The notes under the pieces were generated by a model, which was not told the DNA's origin, ran no database searches, and saw only the letters and a program-made list of their open reading frames with translations. Shown here in pieces: positions 56,801 to 64,000 of a stretch of 64,000 nucleotides of DNA. Every line of letters begins with the position of its first letter. The stretch's first letter is position 1. The position numbers and the translations under genes are program-made. This stretch comes from Limonium bicolor (taxonomy: Eukaryota > Streptophyta > Magnoliopsida > Caryophyllales > Plumbaginaceae): positions 96,629,005 through 96,693,004 of the forward strand of contig CM041780.1 of assembly GCA_023374045.1 (NCBI GenBank), written 5' to 3'.

Positions 56801-59069
56801 AGGACTGAGTGTTTTGGTATTGCACTTGTGCAGTTAATGATCGAGTGGGATAGCTAGGAATATGAGGAAATGTAAAATTGTGGTAAATTATTATTTTCAC
56901 CAGTAAACATGGCATAATCCAGTTAAGCAAAAGCTTAGAAACAAACCGTGCGGCCTAAGGCCAAAGAAGCACGAAGAGTGTGAACCACACCAACAATCAC
57001 AAGATGTGAATTCCATTGGAATAAAAGTGAAAGGAGACTTAAGAAAGTCACAAGGACCGACGCATTGAAAATGCAAGGTCACACAAGTAAAGAACACTTG
57101 TAATGAACCAGAGAAACTGGTATAATTCAGAAGCTACTAACAATAGAGGAAACACTACAACTAAGTAGTGGCTTAACCTCAACCGACAATAAGTCGGAGG
57201 AACCAAGTGAATGATCACTACAAAACACAACAGTAAGTATATAGATTGCCAGAGAACTGGTTGCAATCTAAAACTCATTGAGTTTCAGCACGGTAAAAGA
57301 ACACCACACATGGTCACTAAAGAGATGATGGGTAACATGTTAAGGATAACAATAAGGGCGAATAACCCAAGTTATCAGGGTCGCGCAGCAGAAGCTAGTG
57401 GGCCCAGAATTCTAAGTGAAGTACACCTAGCGAATAAAAGGTTAATCATTAATGCCTTAAAGCCATTCAGGCTAGAACCGAACCCGGTTGAGAGTTAAAT
57501 AACTCCGATGAAAATTCTTGATGCATGGACTAACCGATGGTACGGTTAAGACCCGTTGATCAAGGAACATTGTATAATAAACCGCATGGAAACTGAACCA
57601 CTCCATGACGGCTAAATGCCTTTGACCAATGTCCAATGTTGACACATGGTAGATTACGTGGGCGTAATCCCTTTTAAGGGGGGTAGAGCGAAAACCGCAA
57701 AATGTATGTTTTACGTGATAAGTGCGTAAACTACAATGCGCATAGCGCAAGAGAATTCGTTTTGATGGTTGATACTTATGTTACATAAACATTTGTATTC
57801 ACTCATCGTGTAATTGTGGTAATTTGAGAAGCAAGTATAGGAAAAGGAGTAGAGAAACTCCAGGGGGATGAGAACCCCGATTGGTAATAGTATGAGGAAT
57901 GAGTACGTATGGGAGACTTGAGGAGTATAAATCGGTATGGAACCGATGTATGTAATGAGTATGAATCGGTGTACAACCGACGTATTTTATGAGTATAAAT
58001 TGGAGTATAGCAAATTAATGGGATATCATACCCATGAATTTCCTAAGTATAGTAGTTGGAGAAGATGTAGTAATGAATGATGAAACGATTAGTAAGTAAG
58101 TAAGTGAATCATATGAATTGGAAAATGTATGTGTATGATTATGAGTAGCAAGATTAATAATATAGAAAACCAAATAATGTTTGACGAGCTGTCTGTTTGA
58201 ATGGAAGTGGGAGGTAGAACTTGATTTGCTAGCGATCAAGGGAAGCCAAACACAAATTGGGGTGGAAGGATAATTCAACACCAATGCTGATCACATTGGG
58301 GTTGAAGGACTCTGGAAGCTCCCTTAAGTGGTCACAGTAATAACACTAGTATTAGGTATAATCATCATAAATGGTATTTGGGAGATGTATGCAAGTTTTC
58401 AAAATGAATTTCCAAAAACTAATTTGGGTACAATGTTTTCTTCAAACGTGAGAATGAGGATCGGTTTGAAACCGCTCCCACGGGCGCTAGTGGATCTTCC
58501 ATGCCTAGGCACGGGTATCCGGTCGAAACCATAGGAGGAGAAGCTAGTTGTGAGTCGGTGGGAGTGTTGATTAGTTTTGAAACCACTACACCGGTTGTAC
58601 GGTAACAGTGTGTGTTTTGTATTTTTCCAAGGGCAATGGGGCAGTGTAGTCCCGAGTAAGTATGAGTAAGTATGAGTAAAGTAAGTATGAGTAAGTGCCT
58701 GAGGATCTCTATATGTGCAAATGAATTTGATCAAAACCAAAGGACCGTAGATCCAGAAAGCGTAAGTGCTCAAGTCATGACGGCCGTGAACCAGAAAGCG
58801 TAAGTGTTCAAACGTGACCGGTACCTGAGGGATCACTCGCCATTGGGGGAGGATTGTACCTAATTGTCTGCGGATGGACCCCCTTGGAGAGAAGTAAAAC
58901 GGATATTTTTGATTGCTATGCATGCAGTGACATGCTGTTTGGATGCGTAGTATGCATCATGTCATACATTTGGAGTTTGACAAGCTATATGTAGAGGTCA
59001 TAACCTTAGCATAGAGTATATGTACGAGTAACAGTATTAGATTCACCAACTTTGAGGGAAAAGTTCTTT
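53891..59069 (+). other. Internal region of D, no coding capacity seen
   Basis: Frames on both strands are below about 175 codons and low in complexity or antisense. No zinc knuckle, protease, RT, RNase H, integrase or chromodomain motif was recognised. A second PPT-like tract is at 57676. From there to the 3' LTR the sequence contains GAGTAAGTATGAG phrases (58650-58690) like those of the D LTR, plus three 'AATCGGTATGGAACCGA'-like phrases near 57930-57985. Confidence 0.7.
57676..57688 (+). promoter_or_regulatory. Internal second copy of the D polypurine tract
   Basis: AAGGGGGGTAGAG, matching for at least 12 bases the PPT at 59070-59081, 1.4 kb further upstream. Confidence 0.6.
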
Positions 59070-59081
59070 AAGGGGGGTAGA
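59070..59081 (+). promoter_or_regulatory. D polypurine tract
   Basis: AAGGGGGGTAGA immediately before the 3' LTR start. Confidence 0.85.
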
Positions 59082-59082
59082 T

Positions 59083-62000
59083 TGAAATACCCCGAACTTA
59101 TATATGGTGATTATATTATGCTAATATAGTATTTAAGGGCCTAATAGCGCCTAAGTAATTTTGGTAAGGAAAATAAATCCAAAAGAAATGAGAAGAACGC
59201 TTAGAAAGCGGAAAACGCTAAAATAAGCATCAAATAACCATAGGAGGTACGAGACCTCGGTTATAGTATCGTAAGGATTCCTAAGGCTTATTCATGCCTA
59301 ATTAGTATACGGGAATAATTCCCGGAGAAAACGGATCCAAGAAATGTATTAAAACGCTAAAAGAGCTTTAGCGCACGTTTTTCGAGGAAACCCGAAAACG
59401 TGACTTTAAGTGGTCAAACGGACTCGTAAAAATTATAAATCATTAAATAATAATTATTAAGCATTTATGGAAGCTTAATAACCAATAAAATAAAGAAACG
59501 AGGAAATTCCGGAAAACGGGCCCGATTAGTGAATAGTATCAAAACCGGGTAAAATAACGAGCGTTTTCTGTAAAAGACGAAAAATGCTCCAGCTAGTATT
59601 ACAGAGGGGGCCGGTTTTTACTGGTGTAAACAGCTCTCCCTCACACACACACACATGTAACTAGCTAATAAGTAAAGGGGACCAAAAAGCAAATAGAAAA
59701 GTAAAAAAGGTACTTTCTTTTTCTCTCTCCCTCATTTCTCTCTTCTCTCTCTCCCTTCCTTCCCTTCCCCACCGAGCTGCTCTCCCTCTCTCTGCTGGGT
59801 GGTGATTTTGAAGCCCCCAAAGGAAGCAACAATGGCTTCTTCCTCTTCTTCTTCATGCTCTACCTCCATGTGAGCTCCAAATGTAAAAATAATTACATAT
59901 TTGTAATCCCCTCATCCTCCTCTACATTTCTATCTTTTCAAAATCCAAAAATGAGCAACTTCATCTCCATGGGGTTTTACCATTTGAAGAGAAAAGCACA
60001 CCATTGTGGAGCTTGGAGTCTCCTCTTCCTCCTAAGGTAAAAAGTTTCAAGAAAAATCCATTGTTCCTCCATTCTCTATGGTGGCCGATTTTGCCCCTTC
60101 TTGTAATGCCTTGTTTCTTCTTTGTTTGAGCTTGGTTCAACTCTCCAATGGTGGAGGAACCCTCCTTTGCATTCAAGGCTTGAAAACCTCTCTTAAAAAG
60201 CTCCAAGGTAAAAACTAACTAATGGTAATTTAAACCCTTCATTTAATTAGTGAAGTTTAAGGATTAGAATTCTAATTATATTTTCCTTATGTAATTTGGG
60301 GAGGGGATGGAGTTGGAAACCTCCCCACATGGCTGATTTTGCAAGAAAAAGAGAAGGAGAAGAAGTGGAAAGGAAATGAAGAAAATTTAAGCTCAAGGTA
60401 AGAGCTCTTCCTTAATGTGAAATTTTAATGCATTAGGATAATGGGAATGGGTAAACCAATTTAAAGAAACCAAAATAATGTAGTAGAATTGTAATTGTGA
60501 AAGTTTGGGTATTTGTGAACAAGTATGTGGATTGTAGGCTTTAGAGCCAAGGAATTGTGTATGTGTATTGATATTGTGTTTTGAGGAATTAAAGAAGTAT
60601 TAAGATTGCTTTGTATTGCTGGTAGGACCCTTGTATCGGTGTGGCTAGAATAGGAATGATTTTGGTGATGATGGGTATGTGTGGATAAGTAAGAATTATA
60701 GGTGAGCTATGGCAAAATTTTGGTAGGAATTGTGCATTAAAGAATGACTTGGTGAATGGGAGAACCAAGGTATGTATTGGGGTTAGTAGAGATGTTTAAT
60801 GACCATGGATTGGTAATTGGAGGATGAGGATAAAGTATATAAAAATCTGTAGCAAGAAGTGATAAAAATGTATTGGAGAAGCTAGGAAAAATTAGAGTGC
60901 TAGATGTAGTGAAATGGATGTTGGACTTGGGTATAGACATGGTAATTGCTTGGAATTGTATTTGGGATGCTAGTAATGATATTGGTGGGAGAAGTATTGG
61001 ATGTGAGGATTGAGTTATAAAATCTGTAGCATAAGTAACAAAAACTGTTACAAGTGTTGAAGGAGTGAGGAAAAATTGTGTATATGGATTTAGAAATGGG
61101 TAAGGTATTTGGGGGATGAACCAAGGCAATTTTGAGGGCCTAAGTAGTGTTAAAATATGAGGGATTAAGTGTAGGAACAACGGGGAAGTAATGGGTAAAG
61201 GAGAGGACTGAAAACAGAAATGAAAACTGAAATACTGGGCCGGACCGACCTTGGGACCGGACTTGCAAGGTCGGTCGAGCCCAGATTTACAAAGGACGGA
61301 AACCTTCTGGAATGGACCGACCTTGGGACCGGACATGCAAGGTCGGTCGGCCAGAAGAATTTCCCGTAATGCAACCTACTGGAACGGACCGACCTTGCGA
61401 CCGGACTTGCAAGGTCGGTCGGGCAAAAATTTTCCGTCAAGTAACTCACTGGAATGGACCGACCTTGGGACCGGACTTGCAAGGTCGGTCAGCCCCGTAA
61501 TTTTCCAGCGTAATTCCTTACTGACTTCGACCGACCTTGGGACCGACCCTGGGTAAGGTCGGTCGAGTCAAAACAAAAATATATATATATATGATTAGAC
61601 TTATCATATGTATATAAGTATATGCCTACCCACATAGGTATATGCAAATGTAGTAATACATCATTAATGGAAAGAAAGGATGGGGAAATGCACATGTGAG
61701 TAAGGAAACAAGTTAAGGAAGTTGTAAGTATAAGAACATTAAGTGTACCGGGATAACGGGGTAAGCAAGGGAGTAGTAATTATTGTATATCGTATGAGCA
61801 TAGTATTAATAACAACGTTGGAAACATTATCAGTGGAACAAGTGTGAACCAAGGAACAAGGGAACACATGGTAAAGCTAACTCCGGTGAAAGGTATGATT
61901 TTCTCATGCCCCGTATGCTAACCGAGTTACGTTGATTTGTGTGCTGTATGCCGGCTAATCAAGATTAAAGCATGAAAACGGTTTATTGCCTTTCATTGTA

Positions 62001-63604
62001 TGTCTTGATGTATGTTGTGTGAGCTAACCTTCTTGATTGATTGTATGGCTTCACTTAGTGCGTAGATCGACTCATAGATGAGTCTCAATTGTGTAGAGAC
62101 TCGTAGTAAGAGTCATATCGTGTAGTAATGGAACCGTAACAACACACTAACTAACGAGTCAACAAATGATAACGCAATCCAAAGAACTCACTAGAACGTG
62201 AGAGAGTGTACGGGAGTAATAACCTCCCGATAACGGTAGGAGAACCGAAATGAATAATCCACAAACAACAAGTAGTGGAAGTAAGTAAGTAACCTCTATT
62301 AGAGGAATTAATCTTGGTGCAAGACATGAACCATGAGAGTATAAAGAATGATGAGGGATCTCCAAACCCCTTCGCAATTAGTCGACCCATTATGAGAGGA
62401 CCCGACTGATGTAAGTATGCCCCGAACGAGAGAGTATTCGATATGTTGGGGAAACCCTTAAACCTGAGGATACTAGACGGTGGTAATTTCCTAAGCTAGC
62501 AGAGGTTATCGAGAGAGATACTTCTAGGCTAATCCATGAGGTTGTATTATACTCTAAGAGAAGAGTGTTGGGAATTTGAGTAGTCCGGTAAAACGGACAT
62601 TTGAGTATTTGAGGAGCTAAGCGTATAGCCCTCGTATTGTAGGTCCGGTGGCGAGTCTTGTGTATGACTCCGCCCAGAGGCCAAAGTAATGAGTAATGAG
62701 TATTGCGTAAGTATGAGCAAAGTAATGAGTACTGAGTAAGAAGTGAGTATGAGTATGTAATGAGTGCCGAGTATTGAGTGTGTATGAGTAAGGGCTGAGT
62801 ACTGAGTACGTATGAGTAAGTATGGAGTATTGAGTAGCAAGTATACACAAGTATAGTAACGAATACAGAGTAAGAATCGTGTACGAGTAGGATACTGAAC
62901 ATGGAGTGATGAGTATACAAGAGTAAGAAGTGAGTATGAGGAGAGTAACGAGCAACACAACAAAAGAGTATTGAACAAATAGTTAGTATGAACGGTTGAC
63001 TATCGAATTGTCTTCCCTAGTAAGTATTGAACCTTGTATGTGTATGTAGGTATTGTGAATGTATTGTTGTAGCATGAGTATGTATGTATGCATGTAAAAT
63101 GAACTCCATGTATATCCGACCCAAAGTAGTCGGCGTACCGCGGTTAGCACGCGGTATATGCAAATTTCATGCACAGTGTAAGCTGACCCCCTCGGGGGAC
63201 CGTTTTTAGTTTGCAGGTACTCGAAGCTGACCACCGTTCGAGAGAGTAGGACGGGGACTGCTATGTAAGCATGGGTAGTTGTATGAAAGGGATTGTACTT
63301 GTAATGTATTGGGAAATCGGAAGTCCAAGCTGTATCGGTAATTTAAGGATTGTAGTATACTTGGTATAGTAATGATTTGAAGTTGTAATTGAATTATGGA
63401 TGAGTAAGCAATGGGAAGTATTGTATTGTGTAGAGTACTCGGTATGTTCATATTCATCAGACCGATAGTGTGTAGTATTGTAACTCGCCTTGTTAGTCAC
63501 GTGGGTGACTAACGGCATTGTACACCCGCCGTTATGTATGTAGTATCCGTTGCGAAGGTAAGTATTTGTACAGTAATGACGGTATTGGCGGTAGGGGTGT
63601 TACA
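59083..63604 (+). repeat. 3' LTR of D
   Basis: It is nearly identical to 49338-53857. The dyad array is at 61243-61564. It has a 10-bp insertion relative to the 5' LTR near 59142 and small deletions elsewhere. Confidence 0.92.
63492..63513 (+). promoter_or_regulatory. Conserved LTR-end hairpin, copy in D 3' LTR
   Basis: Same arms and loop as at 53745-53766. Confidence 0.72.
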
Positions 63605-63609
63605 CATTT

Positions 63610-63637
63610 TTAACAAGTTAGGATTAGGGGTGCTACA
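63610..63637 (+). repeat. Last 28 bp of the 5' LTR of C
   Basis: It follows the CATTT duplication of D and ends AGGGGTGCTACA. It joins 49337 when D is removed. Confidence 0.8.
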
Positions 63638-63642
63638 AAAAG

Positions 63643-63670
63643 TGGTATCAGAGCGGAGTACCGCTCTGAT
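63643..63670 (+). promoter_or_regulatory. Primer-binding site of C (Met) within a perfect hairpin
   Basis: PBS TGGTATCAGAGC at 63643-63654. Arms ATCAGAGCGG (63647-63656) and CCGCTCTGAT (63661-63670), loop AGTA. Confidence 0.82.
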
Positions 63671-63857
63671 GAAGGATACTTAGTCAAGAACATGAGCATA
63701 GGAATATTGGGTTACGGGAAACGTCTGTGAGGATTCATGACCTAGAAAGAAAAAAAACCCTAGGGAAATTGTTATTAGCTAGCTTTCTTATGTGTTTATA
63801 ATTGTGTTTGTAATACGGTGTAGCACTGAGTAGTAATAATAGTGTACTATACTATAG

Positions 63858-64000
63858 ATGTCTGGAGTTGGAAGACCACGTGGAGGCGGCAAAGGACGAG
63901 GTGAAGCAGCACTGGCAGATGTCCCAGAAGTACCAGGTCTAGCAGCAGCCATGGCAGCTTTCGCGCAGCAGCTAGGAGCTCAATTTACGGGAGCCATACC
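63858..64000 (+). CDS. Start of gag of element C (Ty3/gypsy, Tekay-like), cut by window edge
   Basis: ATG at 63858, open to the window end (47 codons). It begins MSGVGRPRGGGKGRG, a basic Gly/Arg-rich start, then AAAMAAFAQQLGAQF. Such starts before an Ala/Gln-rich helix are common in gag of Tekay/Del-type chromoviruses, which also have long LTRs and Met PBS. It lies about 190 bp after the PBS. No lesion in the visible part, so C may be or may recently have been autonomous. Confidence 0.6.
   Translation, partial: MSGVGRPRGGGKGRGEAALADVPEVPGLAAAMAAFAQQLGAQFTGAI

Larger units (their letters stand above)
49338..63604 (+). mobile_element. LARD 'D': complete 14.3-kb non-coding LTR retrotransposon, TSD CATTT
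   Basis: LTRs of 4520 bp (49338-53857) and 4522 bp (59083-63604) bracket a 5.2-kb internal region with a Met PBS and a PPT. CATTT flanks both ends (49333-49337 and 63605-63609), and LTR C sequence rejoins across it. The first ~520 bp of the two LTRs differ at about nine bases, nearly all transitions, so insertion is recent. No gag or pol frame is present. This is the LARD format: long LTRs plus non-coding interior, mobilised in trans. Confidence 0.92.

Noticed and set aside
54084..57750. Minus-strand frames of 60-106 codons in the D interior
   Set aside because: Hydrophobic, unordered and without shared motifs; expected by chance when one strand is purine-rich.

Overview
The window is nuclear DNA of a flowering plant, probably a eudicot; I cannot name the species. 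It holds almost nothing but transposable elements, nested several levels deep. No intact host gene, rRNA, tRNA gene or CRISPR array is visible. The evidence for a plant is the mixture of element types: Ty1/copia, an Ogre/Tat-like element, a Tekay-like Ty3/gypsy element with very long LTRs, a TRIM and a MITE, with primer-binding sites (PBS) matching plant initiator-Met, Asp and Arg tRNAs.

Layout. 1-3149 (minus) is a decayed multi-exon gene for a plant 'gypsy-type transposon' (Transposase_28-like) protein with a coiled-coil tail. 3150-5332 is a patchwork of LTR promoter fragments. 5361-12484 is a complete but defective copia element (Copia-1, TSD ATTAC) with an extra reading frame between pol and the 3' LTR. 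It sits in a small minus-strand gene whose promoter and first codons survive at 12490-12680. 12700-15290 is AT-rich repeat DNA, and 15340-15751 is an RNase H-like pseudogene. 15791-19662 is the 5' half of a second copia (Copia-2), carrying a MITE (18935-19432).

From 19663 rightwards there is a stack of insertions. Copia-2 is split by a minus-strand, non-coding Ogre-like element (3' LTR 19663-24249, internal 24250-31422, 5' LTR from 31423). That 5' LTR is split by solo LTR 'A' (33534-44048, TSD ACCTG). A is split by non-autonomous element 'B' (36949-43487, Asp PBS), which encodes a small two-zinc-knuckle protein. B in turn contains a TRIM (38499-39104, TSD TTTAA). To the right, element 'C' begins at 44131. 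Its 5' LTR is split by a complete LARD 'D' (49338-63604, TSD CATTT, LTRs about 4.52 kb), and C's PBS and gag start are at 63643-64000.

The signals I consider most novel are RNA-structure-like. (1) A 9-bp hairpin lies about 90-105 nt from the 3' end of LTRs A, C and D, and one base pair is swapped in a compensatory way between families. (2) A hairpin that captures the Met PBS in C and D also has a compensatory pair change. (3) Arrays of short GC-rich inverted repeats lie upstream of TATA boxes in three unrelated LTR families. D also carries an exact second copy of its polypurine tract (PPT) inside the element, and the same PPT is used by the TRIM. All element boundaries were read by eye; no alignment or database search was run.
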